This document shows, in pieces, positions 8,805 through 19,352 of a stretch of DNA of 64,000 nucleotides. The stretch lies in the NCBI RefSeq assembly GCF_003013715.1, contig NC_072814.1:620001-684000 (forward strand). The letters are read 5' to 3'. The DNA comes from Candidozyma auris (Eukaryota > Ascomycota > Pichiomycetes > Serinales > Metschnikowiaceae). Made by a program: the position numbers and the translations under genes. Positions within the stretch are counted from its first letter, which is position 1. Each line of letters begins with the position of its first letter. The notes under the pieces are model-generated. The model saw only the letters and a list, made by a program, of their open reading frames with translations, had not been told where the DNA came from and ran no database searches.

Positions 8805-9755
8805 ATGTTCAGCTCACTCCTACCGAAACCAAAGCACACCACCCATGAAACCTTAAAAATCGTCCTACCTAAGCCCCAGACAAAAAAGTCGGAAGCCCTA
8901 ATAGTTCAGTCAAAGCAATTCGAACTTGAGCCAAAGACCATAAGCGAGCTCAAGCTTTCCAAACCCCTGGATTACACCAAGTCTGTGCTACAAAAGTCAG
9001 GAGCACTGGCTAATGCTCAAATATCGTATGAAGACACCATACCACTAAAGACAAAGTACCCCAATTTGAAACATCACTTTCCGAGATACAGCTTGGAGAA
9101 TTGTCCCGATTCATCACTAAAGGATTGTGTCGATGCCACCAGAGAGGTCATAGAGAAGCTATTAGCTCAGGAACAGGGTACTGAAATTGAAGTTGCCCAA
9201 GACGAAATTGTGAGTTACATTCCGCCGTCGCTCGAGAATGGCGAAGAACAAAGAGGAAGAACGGTTCAAGTTACAACTCACCAAGAGGACCCCATGCTCC
9301 CGCCGAAACATAAGCTTCGAAAGAATAGGCACAAGGACCCATCTCCACCTCCCCCTCTTTTGAAAAAGGGTACCACAGAGAGAATCACCAAGGAGGTCAA
9401 GGATAAATGGGCCATCCCTTCGGTGGTATCAAACTGGAGTAATAACAAGGGGTTCTCTATTTCTCTTCGCAAAAGACAGGAGGCTGCAAGCGGCGGGACC
9501 GTTGCAGAAAACTCAAGCATCAATATTGAAAAGTTCAGTCTGCTAGCACTGGCTCTTGACGATGCTGATCGCCGGGCTCGCGAGGAGCTCAAAGTTAGAA
9601 ACGAGGAACGGAGATTGCAGGCTCAGGCCGAACAGAAGGAAAAGGAAAGAAGATTCGAAGAGCTTGTCTCGAGGAAGAGAAACGAGAGACAACAGTTGAA
9701 ACGTCCCGGAGATAATTCGGACGAGTTCCGTTCTTACAAAAAGAGATCTGCTTAG
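8805..9755 (+). CDS. PRP45: Pre-mRNA splicing factor Prp45 (SNW/SKIP family)
   Basis: Prp45 is a core subunit of the activated spliceosome (Prp19-associated complex). The 316-residue protein begins MFSSLLPKPKH, matching S. cerevisiae MFSNRLPPPKH, so I chose ATG 8805 over the in-frame ATG at 8763. The SNW core includes QEDPMLPPKHK, SPPPPLL and WAIPSVVSNWSNNKGFSI, followed by a charged helical tail rich in E, R and K. The protein is shorter than many SKIP homologues because the C-terminal extension is brief. It ends 57 bp from the convergent ITC1. Confidence 0.88.
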   Translation: MFSSLLPKPKHTTHETLKIVLPKPQTKKSEALIVQSKQFELEPKTISELKLSKPLDYTKSVLQKSGALANAQISYEDTIPLKTKYPNLKHHFPRYSLENCPDSSLKDCVDATREVIEKLLAQEQGTEIEVAQDEIVSYIPPSLENGEEQRGRTVQVTTHQEDPMLPPKHKLRKNRHKDPSPPPPLLKKGTTERITKEVKDKWAIPSVVSNWSNNKGFSISLRKRQEAASGGTVAENSSINIEKFSLLALALDDADRRAREELKVRNEERRLQAQAEQKEKERRFEELVSRKRNERQQLKRPGDNSDEFRSYKKRSA

Positions 9756-9812
9756 TAATTATTATCCGTTTATATCCAGTCATGAGTTGCTTGTATAGTA
9801 CAGTAATAATCA

Positions 9813-12800
9813 TCACTTTCGAGATTTTCTAGGCTTGGGTTTAGCTTTTTCGCCTCCCTCGTACAACGTCTTGTCAAATGCGTCCTGGGCTTTGGAGTTT
9901 ACCCACTCGAGAACTCTGGTGACTTGGTTGTCGATGCGCTTTTTCTCCTTGTCGTTGATAAGCTCTGTCTGTAATTCAGTTAGCTCCTCAAGACTGCCAG
10001 ACTCAAGTGTCTCTTCAATAGTCTTTTGTTTTTTGTTGGGCCGTCCTGATGGCAGTCTATTAGCACGCTTCCTTGATCCAGTAATGCTCTCGGTCTCCTC
10101 TTCCGACTTGTCGCTGACGTTGGTTGATTTTAACTGCACAATCTTTTTTTCAACGGCCTCCACTTGCTCATCGATTTTATCATCTTCACCTTTGGGAATT
10201 TCATCTAGCCACAAGGCTTTCCGACGGGCAGCAATGCTGGTCAAAAGAGCATCCTTCACGCGAATAAGCTCTTTCTTTAAGTTTGATTCCCTCACACCCC
10301 AAGGATTAAGCCAGCCAATTAGCTTTTCGATGCTCGAAGCATCATCGTAAAATCTCCAATCATCGCCAGTAGTGAGAGGAGCTGGCGCCTCCTCGATAAG
10401 TTTTCTCTGCATGGGCGTTAGATCACTCACATTTTGAGTTTCAGGAATTGCACCCAAACGATCGATAAAGCAAGCGCCGTTTACCTTTATCTCATCACGC
10501 TCGAATGTAATGCCAAATGCAGATGACGTATCCTTGTATGATTTTGGAATGTTGTCAAAATTCATTACCTTTAAGGGAGGTCCTCCATCTTGAAAATTAT
10601 GTAGCTCGATACTTGAAGAGCCGTTCACGGAATCTTCGTCCTCTTTCTTAATCGAACTCTTTGTATGATTAAACTCAAGTGAATTCATCTCATCTGTTGA
10701 CGATAGAAGATTGCGGCTTATGTCTGCAACGCTCGGACCCTGAACCCACAATCTGCCCATGAGATAAGTTTCCTCCTGGACATCCTCTTTATCGTCAACC
10801 TCATACTCATCGGCGTCTGTCTGATCAGCGTCTTCATCATCGTCCATGCCACTTGAGAAATGGAGGTTAGGCAAGCCGTTATTCTCGAACCACCAATACC
10901 TATTGAAGTGTCTGTCTTTACCCAAGAGGCGAACTCGCTGGCAATCTATTTCACTAAGTCGTGTTTCCAACTTCCTAAGCTCCTCCTTCACGACTTTGAT
11001 CTTCTCAATGTATTCATCACGCTGCTTCCAGAGCTCTTGAAAGCTTGGATCAGAGTCGTAGAGTGATTGTTCATACTCCGTTCTTGAGTACCCCTTCGTA
11101 TGGAAGCGTGGTTTCTTCCTGTTGAAATTAGCCCAAAGACTGACGTCTGCATTGTTGTCATACGCCTCGAACAACTTTTCGAATATTGTCGAGTGCGCTT
11201 TAGTAGCTACCGACAATGCATCACGATAGTCACGAATTACGTCGAGTCTTGCACGTCTCAAGGCAGTGGATTGCTCAAGACATTCATCAATGTAACTTCT
11301 GACTAGCGTGCCGTTGATCAAAAGAGAAGTCAAAATGTGAAGCGTCTTGATTCTCAAGTCGACACTCATAGAGGAGTAGAATTGAGTCAATACGCTCGTA
11401 GGATTTGCAGGCTGTATCAGTTTCGGAGCAAGTGATTTGTACACTGCTTGGATGGTCGACGAATAAGCAGGTACGTACTCAACCATCGACAAGACACCTA
11501 GAAGTATTATTTGCCAATTACCGTCCTTGAAGTTGCGCTTCCGGAGTCTGTCATACCATTTGGAACCTCTATAGTTCATGACTTGATACGCCAAATGGTC
11601 TGTATCATCATTTGCCTCACTTTCTTCACCTGTTTCGTTATCATTATCATCTCTTTCGTCGTCACTTTCGTTTCCTTTGCCATCAGCATTGCCATCCTTC
11701 GCGGCGCCCTTCTTCAAGTAACCGTTACTCCTTGAGACACCCTTTTTAGGTGACACAGGACCTGAGTCATCATCTGAAACGTCATCTTCACTTTTGAGGG
11801 GTTTGGCCTCCTCTTCGCTATCCGACCCTCTTGCTTCGTCGTCATCCGAGTAGTTAGTCTCGCCTTTCTCTGGCTTTGGTTGAAGAAGTGAATCCTTGGG
11901 AGGAAGAGTAATCTGAAGTCCAAAAAGATTTTCATAGTCAGATTCATCCTTCTTGGCATCTTTGCCTGTTGGTATTTGATTGGAAAGAAGTCCGCTTAGC
12001 ACAGCACACCATATTTCATCTAGGAGTTCGCAGCGGCCCAATTCCTCATATTGTCCACGATTCCAACTCATAGCACAGAGGAAATCATCGAAGGTAAATG
12101 TATCAAGGTTAAAAACCAGGTGATACATATTGAGAAAAGCCCAACTTTCAAGAGCTTCTTGGGCGCATTTAAGCGTTGAATGAGACATCAGCGAGAGCTC
12201 ACTCTTCAATTCTTCAACTTTCCTATGAGCGAGAAGCTGTTCTGGTGACTTATCTTCTTTGCCCTTCTGTTCACCTAATTCCTTCTCCTCTTCTTCGATC
12301 TCTTCTTCGATTTGCAGTTTTATACTCTCCTGAAGCTCTTCTGCATTTGGTGTGATGTGAAGCTCCGAGGGAATAGGCCATGGTGTTTGTATGTCAAAAT
12401 TGAGTTGTAGATCGTTGACCATGGTTTTCTTAGATGGCTGGATAGAAGACAAGGATAGCTGTTCGTGTTCATCGAGCTCTTTACGGACGAGAACGGGAAT
12501 GTGATATGGAGCGAAGCGCTTTCTTGGACCATCTTTGGCGGCTTGTTTGGGCTCTTTGATCTCTTCGACCGTGATGATCTCAATGTGATCCATAGCCTTG
12601 GCGGCATTGATTGTAGCCTTCTTCTTTAGGGACTTTGTCTTGGGTAATTTCTGCTTTTTGATTTTTAGGGCGGACTCAGAGTTCTGCTGTGGCGTAGGGG
12701 ACTTTGTTCTAGAGACAGGCTCCTCTTCGTAAAGGATCTCACCACTCGGGGTGGTAGAGGCAAACGACTTCAAGTCTTCCGGATACTCCAGAGGAATTCT

Positions 12801-13490
12801 GTACTTCTTTGCGTACTTTAGCTTCACGACCCAAGGAGCACCAACTTTGTGAGACCTCGTCACAGAAAGCTTGACGAATGTCTTTATCAACCACTTTGTG
12901 AAGTGGTTTCTATCACGAGTGATCTGATTGTTCGTGGCTATTACCTGAGACCCATCGGATAAAAGTGATACGAGATACTTTGTATCTGAAGGATTAGCGT
13001 ATTGTACTTTTTCCCTGATGGTGCCTCTTTGTTTCCTGGCACTAACCACCGGAGCAGCAGCATCGTTGGACTCTGTGGCACGAACATCCGCAGGTTTGTC
13101 AGCCACCAGTTTCACAAACACCTCTTCACCTGGGAAGTATTCATTTTTGAACACCAGGTACACCTTATCCACAAGCTGATCTAGCCTCGAGATCCTATTG
13201 AACTGGAGGAATCTGAGGATGTGCTCTCTGAGCGCCTCTGGGAAGTTGCGCTCGACGTCCTTGATCTCCTTATTTTCAGACTCGTACGCCTCAAAGAAGG
13301 TAAGACATGAGTTTCCTGTAATTTCACAGACAAATTTGCGCCGGTGATAATAGTCGAGTCGTTTAAGGTAGTCGTCGTACTCGAGAAACCACTCCTTCGT
13401 CTGCGGAATGACGAAGATCTCCGTGTCCAAGTCTGAGGGAACGGGCGGGGGTCGAACAAAATGCACTTGTTTTCTCTTGTACAACACCAT
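9813..13490 (-). CDS. ITC1: Isw2 chromatin-remodelling subunit Itc1 (WAC/DDT/WHIM)
   Basis: Itc1 is the large accessory subunit of the ISW2 nucleosome-spacing complex and is related to animal ACF1/WSTF. The 1225-residue protein opens with MVLYKRKQVHFVRPPP and CEITGNSCLTFFEAYESE, the WAC domain. A DDT-like segment (ALESWAFLNMYHLVFNLDTF) lies near 443-480, WHIM-type helices near 710-760, and a GKDRHFNRYWWFE WSD motif near 860. Acidic tracts at about 545-640 separate the domains. The start is the ATG at 13490. It faces a 2-kb intergenic region shared with the dehydrogenase at 15470. Confidence 0.92.
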   Translation of the reverse strand: MVLYKRKQVHFVRPPPVPSDLDTEIFVIPQTKEWFLEYDDYLKRLDYYHRRKFVCEITGNSCLTFFEAYESENKEIKDVERNFPEALREHILRFLQFNRISRLDQLVDKVYLVFKNEYFPGEEVFVKLVADKPADVRATESNDAAAPVVSARKQRGTIREKVQYANPSDTKYLVSLLSDGSQVIATNNQITRDRNHFTKWLIKTFVKLSVTRSHKVGAPWVVKLKYAKKYRIPLEYPEDLKSFASTTPSGEILYEEEPVSRTKSPTPQQNSESALKIKKQKLPKTKSLKKKATINAAKAMDHIEIITVEEIKEPKQAAKDGPRKRFAPYHIPVLVRKELDEHEQLSLSSIQPSKKTMVNDLQLNFDIQTPWPIPSELHITPNAEELQESIKLQIEEEIEEEEKELGEQKGKEDKSPEQLLAHRKVEELKSELSLMSHSTLKCAQEALESWAFLNMYHLVFNLDTFTFDDFLCAMSWNRGQYEELGRCELLDEIWCAVLSGLLSNQIPTGKDAKKDESDYENLFGLQITLPPKDSLLQPKPEKGETNYSDDDEARGSDSEEEAKPLKSEDDVSDDDSGPVSPKKGVSRSNGYLKKGAAKDGNADGKGNESDDERDDNDNETGEESEANDDTDHLAYQVMNYRGSKWYDRLRKRNFKDGNWQIILLGVLSMVEYVPAYSSTIQAVYKSLAPKLIQPANPTSVLTQFYSSMSVDLRIKTLHILTSLLINGTLVRSYIDECLEQSTALRRARLDVIRDYRDALSVATKAHSTIFEKLFEAYDNNADVSLWANFNRKKPRFHTKGYSRTEYEQSLYDSDPSFQELWKQRDEYIEKIKVVKEELRKLETRLSEIDCQRVRLLGKDRHFNRYWWFENNGLPNLHFSSGMDDDEDADQTDADEYEVDDKEDVQEETYLMGRLWVQGPSVADISRNLLSSTDEMNSLEFNHTKSSIKKEDEDSVNGSSSIELHNFQDGGPPLKVMNFDNIPKSYKDTSSAFGITFERDEIKVNGACFIDRLGAIPETQNVSDLTPMQRKLIEEAPAPLTTGDDWRFYDDASSIEKLIGWLNPWGVRESNLKKELIRVKDALLTSIAARRKALWLDEIPKGEDDKIDEQVEAVEKKIVQLKSTNVSDKSEEETESITGSRKRANRLPSGRPNKKQKTIEETLESGSLEELTELQTELINDKEKKRIDNQVTRVLEWVNSKAQDAFDKTLYEGGEKAKPKPRKSRK

Positions 13491-15469
13491 CGATTAAATG
13501 TGTGTATTTGGGTGTTTGCTTCTTATAGTGGTGTCAATGCAATGAGGAGATGAAGAGATCGTTTGCAGCCGATGGCACTGGGCAGGAGTGGACGATAAGG
13601 TGAAGCCAACGATAAATGCGTTAATCTGCTGAAAAGTGTGAGTTGGTTTATGTTGTTGCTGTGCTCCTTCCCAGTTTAGTTTTTGGAATTCCCTCCCTGG
13701 ATTTTATTTTTTTCCGACTATAAATTCACAAATGGCGATATATCTTTGTGTATGCACTCACTATTATTCTCTGGGGACACCGAAGATTTGGCTGCAACTT
13801 GGGTCCCAAACGGGTGCACACTTTGTTCGTTAAGAAAAGAATTGGTGGTGGCAGTGTGTGGTGTACGGGTTCTACAAAGAGGTACATCTCACATAGTAAG
13901 AAGAAAACTCGGCAAAATCACCAACTGGCGGGATTATCTCATCGTCACTCAGGTTGCTGTGAAAAGGGAGGAAGCAAGGGAAAGTGCGGTAAAACAGGAT
14001 TTGGGCCATTTGGCCAAGGCGCGAAAAAATAAAAAATGTTTGTACAGAAAAAAAAAGAAAATGAGAAGCCCTACATAAGAAGCCGTATCGCGGGAGACCT
14101 TGACAGAGGGGAGAGTTATGAGAAAGAAGAGGGAAATGAAAAATGAAACAGTAGGAGAAGAATTACGGGCGGTATCTTCAACTTAAATCGAGTTATCTGT
14201 ATATTTAAGCGTTGTTGGCAGAGCAATGAAATATTCCATAGTCAACTCTGTATTTGAACCCGTTTTTTTTTTTTGGAATCCTATACTGCTCCGACCTGCC
14301 TGAGGCGAACCATACTCGAGGCCAAGTAGTGTGCAGACTCAGATGGACCAAGTTAATACATGCACAGCTTTACACCTTTCATGTCGAAACTTGCGAGGAA
14401 TCGAAAATATCTAAGGTACATAGACCATTCAAAAACACCTCCATCAAGTTAAATGAATGAGTATTCAGCACTGTGATCTAGGTTCGTCGATGATTGAGTG
14501 TGGCTGCAAGTGATACCATGGAGCAGTCACGCCAAATAAAACAAAACACACCTCTCGACAGTACAATTCTCAACTAAAACAACCACTACGACCTTCGAGG
14601 GATCACTGTCATCTGCCCTCGATTGTGACCACCCTCGCTGATGATGAGCGAAAGTCGGTCGTGCCCTCACCACCCTTGATCCGATGCAAATAGCCCTTAC
14701 TTTGATGTACCCTGTATGTACGCCGTTGACCGCTTACCTCCAGCGATGCGTTTCCCACCTGTTTTTTGCCACTTTAAAGTCAATTAAATCTGGGACATCT
14801 TTCTGAATTTTCTCGGGAGTCTGGAAAATTCAGCTGCATTGCGTGCACGAATGTGTACAGTAGACGAACCGAGCTCGCGAAATGCCGTGAATAAGATAAG
14901 TGTAATGTGAAGACAGGCAAAGAGCTGCTAGAGATTAGTAGAGAGGATCCTCAAATTTCATTAGGTCATGCTTTAATCCTCGCCAACAACTTCAACTTAT
15001 CCTTTTTCTTTTTTTTCCGACGAGCCTGTGTCGATCACTTGTCTAGACGGCAAATCCCACTCAATGCGCAAAAAGAAACTACAGCCACAGCCTGACACAT
15101 TAGCGAAAACCAGGATTTCTCAGTTTTGCTTAGTCCAATACTAGTTCTGCTTAGTCCGATACTTCATAAGCGAACGTCGTAACTACTATTAGCGAAAGTA
15201 TCAACCTCGGAACACCTGGTGCCGCGAAAAATGCCTCAATTAGGGAGAAAGACGCTTTGTCTATCATAAAGCCGTTGTGAATTTGCCTATGACCGGGATA
15301 ATTTTCCTGCCAAATGCCGGAACCTCGTTGCGAAATTTGTAATCGAGCATGAATGCTCAGCAAACGTAGGCATGATAAGCTCATTTTCCATCGCGCCCTC
15401 GAATACTAATAAAGCACTAGTTTTCCGCCGTTCACTGATTTGGACAAAGTTTTCTTAATACCTTCCATA
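13491..15469. other. 2-kb intergenic region ITC1 / dehydrogenase
   Basis: A long divergent promoter region of nearly 2 kb. The two overlapping ORFs at 13683-14078 and 13748-14032 look like noise. There are weak relatives of the TGGYTGCRAA motif near 13568, 13790 and 14507, and poly-A and poly-T runs near 14040 and 14263. I found no tRNA or intron signature. The length fits a regulated gene, but no operator was identified. Confidence 0.5.
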
Positions 15470-16570
15470 ATGACTGTTTCTGTGCCTGAGGAATTCAAAG
15501 GTTTCGCTGTTAGCGGTAACGCTGAATGGAACAAACCCAAGTTGGTTTCGTACAAGCACAAGGAGATCAAGCCCACTGACGTTGTGCTCGAGAACATTTG
15601 CTGTGGTCTCTGTGGTACTGACATTCACGCTGCCCAGGAGAACTGGGGCAAGGTCAAGAGAAAAGACTTGGTCGTGGGCCACGAGATCATCGGTAAGGTG
15701 ATTGCAGTGGGTGAGGATGTCAAGACTATCAAAGTGGGCCAGCGTGTGGGCATTGGTGCTGCCAGTAGCTCGTGCTGTGCTTGTACCCGTTGTGACAATG
15801 ACAACGAACAATATTGTAAGAAAGGTGTGCCAACATACAACGGCGTTGACCATTTCTCTAACGGCTACGTCACTCAGGGGGGCTACTCTTCCCACTCCAT
15901 CGCCAACGAAAAGTTTGTCTTCCCAATTCCTGACGCATTGGAGTCGGAGGACGCTGCTCCCTTGATGTGTGCCGGCTTGACAGTGTATTCTCCCTTGGTG
16001 AGAAACATCCGCCACCTCAAGAACCCTGTCGTTGCTATCGTTGGTATTGGTGGCTTGGGCCACTTGGCTCTTCAATTTGCTAAAGCTTTGGGCGCCGAAG
16101 TTTACGCTTTCTCGCGTGGCTCTTCCAAAAAGAAGGAGGCTGCTTCCTTTGGTGCCGATGGTTTCGTTGCCACTGCTGAAGAGTCCGATTGGTCTGACAA
16201 GTACCACGACAAATTCGACTTGATTTTGAACTGCGCTTCTCGCGTGGAGGGTTTTGTCTTGGACCAGTACTTGAACATCTTGAAGGTGGACGGCCGTTTC
16301 GTCTCAGTTGGGTTACCCCCAGTCAAGGATAAATTCGAGCTCTCTCCATTCACATTCCTTTCGAACGGAGGCTCGTTTGGGTCCTCTCTTTTAGGATCCA
16401 AGAGCGAGGCACTCGAGATGTTGAACTTAGCTGCAGAAAAGGGCATCAAGCCCATGATCGAGAAAATTCCAATCTCTGAGGAGGGCTGCAACGAGGCCTT
16501 GACCAGATGTGACTCGGGAGATGTGAGATACAGATTCGTGTTCACCGACTATGCCAAGGCTTTTGCATGA
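15470..16570 (+). CDS. Zinc-dependent NADP(H) alcohol dehydrogenase, ADH6/ADH7 type
   Basis: This is a cinnamyl-alcohol-dehydrogenase-type medium-chain reductase, which reduces branched or aromatic aldehydes with NADPH. The 366 residues contain the catalytic zinc site CGLCGTDIH and GHEIIGKV. The four-cysteine structural zinc loop is SSSCCACTRC...C. The Rossmann motif is GIGGLGHLALQFAKALGA, followed by SRGSSKK, whose Ser/Arg favour NADP, as in Adh6. The start is the ATG at 15470. It is probably cytosolic. Whether it corresponds to ADH6 or another paralogue cannot be settled here. Confidence 0.87.
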   Translation: MTVSVPEEFKGFAVSGNAEWNKPKLVSYKHKEIKPTDVVLENICCGLCGTDIHAAQENWGKVKRKDLVVGHEIIGKVIAVGEDVKTIKVGQRVGIGAASSSCCACTRCDNDNEQYCKKGVPTYNGVDHFSNGYVTQGGYSSHSIANEKFVFPIPDALESEDAAPLMCAGLTVYSPLVRNIRHLKNPVVAIVGIGGLGHLALQFAKALGAEVYAFSRGSSKKKEAASFGADGFVATAEESDWSDKYHDKFDLILNCASRVEGFVLDQYLNILKVDGRFVSVGLPPVKDKFELSPFTFLSNGGSFGSSLLGSKSEALEMLNLAAEKGIKPMIEKIPISEEGCNEALTRCDSGDVRYRFVFTDYAKAFA

Positions 16571-17449
16571 GTTAGAGGTTCCATGTTGAACAGGATAGAT
16601 AGATTATATAGCAATGTGGATATGCCTACCTTCTTATAAGCCTAATGAGTATAACCACAATGGTAGCGCGGAATTGGCGTAATGCAGCGCCCCCGCAACC
16701 GCCGTCTTCCTCCGTATTTACCTATTGTAACCATGAGAGGTACTTCAATTGCAGTGTGAGGAAGTTGTCACCCTTTGGCATTTGGAAACTCTTATGGCAT
16801 TAAGCCCTCTTCTATTCTGGATTTATGAAATCTCTACGACAGGCGAGATTGTCATATGAGTAGGCACTGATAGATTTCTAAATGAAGGCCAAAATGTATG
16901 TTCTGAGACTATATTAAAGCTCAGGATGGGCTAGTGATATCTCAGATTAACGAATTATGCAAATTTATAAAAAGCTGTCTGTTTGTCCATTGTAGTCTAG
17001 ATGGATGATCTGGATGTAGTAACTGGTTGCGAAAAATGCACACTCTCATCGCCCGCGGTCTACACGCCTGAAGGTTCACACTGGCACTAAAGCATAAAGA
17101 TCATCTGTAAGTGGAACGAGGATAAGTTAAAAACAACAACATTACTCTGTTACAGAGTTATGTCCAAGAAAAAAGTTGTGGAATCATGGTGTTGTTGTCC
17201 TCGTCCCAATTGTGCATGTGGTAAATCCACCTATCAACGCAGTCAACAATACGAAGAAAAAGAATATTATCATATTGTATTTTCATTCATGGTATGATTA
17301 GGAGAATACACCGCTAGATAATACTTTTATTATTTCGTTTTATCCCCCCTTCACTGCCTCTCATCCTATGCTAGCATTATACCCATGCAGTCCTGAGAAG
17401 ATTAAAAAATCAATCACTTGCCCTAGGCATCTTCAGTGGAAAAAAAAGT
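16571..17449. other. Intergenic dehydrogenase-CBP3
   Basis: This 879-bp gap holds one TGGYTGCRAA copy. A GTATGT at 16896 has no convincing branch site, so I do not call an intron. No gene or RNA recognised. Confidence 0.5.
17024..17033 (+). promoter_or_regulatory. TGGYTGCRAA motif copy
   Basis: TGGTTGCGAA, 416 nt before the CBP3 start. Confidence 0.5.
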
Positions 17450-18439
17450 ATGCTTCGGTCATCCCTCGCAAATCGAGCTCTTGTGGCTCATAGCGTTGGT
17501 ATCAGATCGCTCGCTTCCAACTCACGTACTCAGTTTCAGCAAGTTCCCCCACTTTCCAACCAGGAGCGTATTGAGTCACCTTCTAAGTTAGCCCAAGAAT
17601 CACATTTGCCCAAAGTACTCCCAGAGATCAAGGGCAAAGTTCGTCAGCCTAAGCATAAGCAGCCTTTCTTGTCCGACAACAAGATCGAAAATGACCCTTC
17701 TTACAAAATGTCCAACTGGAAACAGAATATAGGCCAGTGGTTGGTGAAGACCTTCAATATAGACATGGACAGATCGAGAGCAGGTCCCGTGGCAGGGTCT
17801 TACTATTTTGGTGAGTGCAAGCGTCAGGGCATGTATTATCCTAATGAGCCCCTCTCCGACACCGCCAAATTCTTCTATGAGACTTTGGGTCTACCTAAAA
17901 GTTTCGCTCAGCATTTTCAGATTACTGCTTTGCATTACTGGATATTAGCCGTGAGAATGAGAGCCATGCCATTTAAGTATGGAAGAAACTACCAACAGAA
18001 ACTTGTGGACAGAATCTTCAGAGATATGGAGCTCAGAATGGCCAACGAATTGAACATTGCATCCAACAAAATCATTGAGCGCTACTTGAAGGACTTTCAC
18101 AAACAGTTGATTGGGCTCACAGTCTCTTACGATGAAGGTCTCATGACGGATGATATCACATTGGCAGCTGCTCTTTGGAGAAACGTATTCGCCGGCAACC
18201 CAGACGCAGACATGAGACACATTGAGGCACTTGTCGGATACGTGAGATCTCAGCTCTATGTGCTCAACAAAATGAGCGATCGTGAATTTGGTTTTGGGAA
18301 ATTTACATTCGTTCCTCCAGACCAGGTTGTAAAACCCTTGACAAAGCACCAGGAGGCTAAGTTAAGAGAGGCAGCCAAAGCTGAATTTGCTGACAAAACC
18401 CTCCCCTCTCAGAAGAGTGTTCTTTCCTTAGATGAGTAA
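17450..18439 (+). CDS. CBP3: Cytochrome bc1 assembly/translation factor Cbp3
   Basis: Cbp3 acts with Cbp6 at the mitochondrial ribosome tunnel to promote cytochrome b synthesis and then chaperones it into complex III. The 329-residue protein has a typical presequence (MLRSSLANRALVAHSVGIRS). Its ubiquinol-cytochrome-c chaperone domain from about 135 on includes FQITALHYWILAVRMRAMPF and MTDDITLAAALWRNVF. The start is the ATG at 17450, immediately after an A run. It converges with the GNAT gene, only 37 bp away. Confidence 0.9.
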   Translation: MLRSSLANRALVAHSVGIRSLASNSRTQFQQVPPLSNQERIESPSKLAQESHLPKVLPEIKGKVRQPKHKQPFLSDNKIENDPSYKMSNWKQNIGQWLVKTFNIDMDRSRAGPVAGSYYFGECKRQGMYYPNEPLSDTAKFFYETLGLPKSFAQHFQITALHYWILAVRMRAMPFKYGRNYQQKLVDRIFRDMELRMANELNIASNKIIERYLKDFHKQLIGLTVSYDEGLMTDDITLAAALWRNVFAGNPDADMRHIEALVGYVRSQLYVLNKMSDREFGFGKFTFVPPDQVVKPLTKHQEAKLREAAKAEFADKTLPSQKSVLSLDE

Positions 18440-18476
18440 ACTTGTAAATATCAACTATAAATAGCGTGAGAGAGAA

Positions 18477-19232
18477 CTATAATTTGTGTAAAGAGTCAGG
18501 GGTGGCTGAGCCCGTCCAGTCTTGTCCAAAAGAGCCCCTGATCATGACATTCATAACAGCGTAATCGTCGCCTTCGACGGCGTCTAGTTTATCCTTGTCC
18601 CCCAAAGTAATATCTTTATAGAAGTGAAACCCGAACTTGTTATAAATTGGAATATTGTCCGGAGAGGAACTTTCCAAGTATGCAATGTTGTTGGAGTTGG
18701 GGGTGTCGATGTAGTTTTTGAACATGTACTCGAAAATTGTTCTCACGTTACCTTTGCCTCTAGCACTAGCAACGGAGCCCAAATACACCAAAGTATAGAC
18801 ACCTTTGTTCTTGAATCTCTTATCCGTAGCCAAGATCTTAGCGCTGGTATCGTGCAAAAGAGGCAACATGCCCTCAAAGATCTTCTGCTGACCCTCAGGT
18901 CCTGCTTTTTCCCACAATTTGCCATAACCTGCCGCCATCAACGTGTGGAAGCTCTCTATACCATCGTCGATCGAGGAAGGGATAGACCAAATGGCTACCG
19001 TTTCAAAGTTCTCCTCCAGCTCTCCGATGCCAAGGCAGATGCCTTTAGCGATGTGCTGTCTAAGATAAGCCTCGTACAAGAGGATATCCAACTCATACTT
19101 CTGCCTAGGATCTTTGACGTGACATGTAAGGAGACGGGCCAATGAGTCCTTAGCAAACGATTCCTGGAGGGTCCTAGCAGCTTTAGGAACGTCCTCCAAG
19201 GTCAAATGTTTAACTCTGTCTAACTTGCTCAT
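18477..19232 (-). CDS. GNAT-family N-acetyltransferase, substrate unknown
   Basis: The 251-residue protein looks like the fungal-specific GNAT family. Its acetyl-CoA loop region is VYTLVYLGSVASARGKGNVRTIFEYMF, where RGKGN matches the R-G-x-G pyrophosphate-binding pattern, followed by YLESSSPDNIPIYNKFGFHFYKD, typical of motif B. No signal peptide or membrane segment. I start at MSKLDRVKH (ATG at 19232); the upstream in-frame extension begins only with TTG. A TATA element lies 120 nt upstream. Substrate and role are not inferable. Confidence 0.7.
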   Translation of the reverse strand: MSKLDRVKHLTLEDVPKAARTLQESFAKDSLARLLTCHVKDPRQKYELDILLYEAYLRQHIAKGICLGIGELEENFETVAIWSIPSSIDDGIESFHTLMAAGYGKLWEKAGPEGQQKIFEGMLPLLHDTSAKILATDKRFKNKGVYTLVYLGSVASARGKGNVRTIFEYMFKNYIDTPNSNNIAYLESSSPDNIPIYNKFGFHFYKDITLGDKDKLDAVEGDDYAVMNVMIRGSFGQDWTGSATPDSLHKL

Positions 19233-19340
19233 GGTGATGGATTTAAAATGACAAAACAAATTTGTACTGGTAACTGAGCCTTATCATAACCCAAAGCAAA
19301 CTCTTAAATGGTCAGCTTTGTATCGGGTACAATTGGTGGG

Positions 19341-19352
19341 GCCCGCTCGGGC
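19341..19352. repeat. Inverted repeat GCCCG-CT-CGGGC
   Basis: A perfect 5-bp inverted repeat with a 2-nt centre, directly beside the GNAT TATA box (TATATAAG on the minus strand, about 19353-19360). Such CCG/CGG palindromes are typical Zn2Cys6 factor sites. Function inferred. Confidence 0.4.

Noticed and set aside
13683..14078. 131-codon and 94-codon ORFs in the ITC1/dehydrogenase gap
   Set aside because: Different frames of the same A/G-rich DNA, no domain, poly-Lys ends caused by A runs.
13491..15469. Centromere in the long gene-free gap
   Set aside because: Not unusually AT-rich, no repeats or inverted repeats, and the length is ordinary for a regulated promoter.
16896..17000. GTATGT in the dehydrogenase-CBP3 gap as an intron start
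   Set aside because: No TACTAAC-like branch or suitable acceptor in range.
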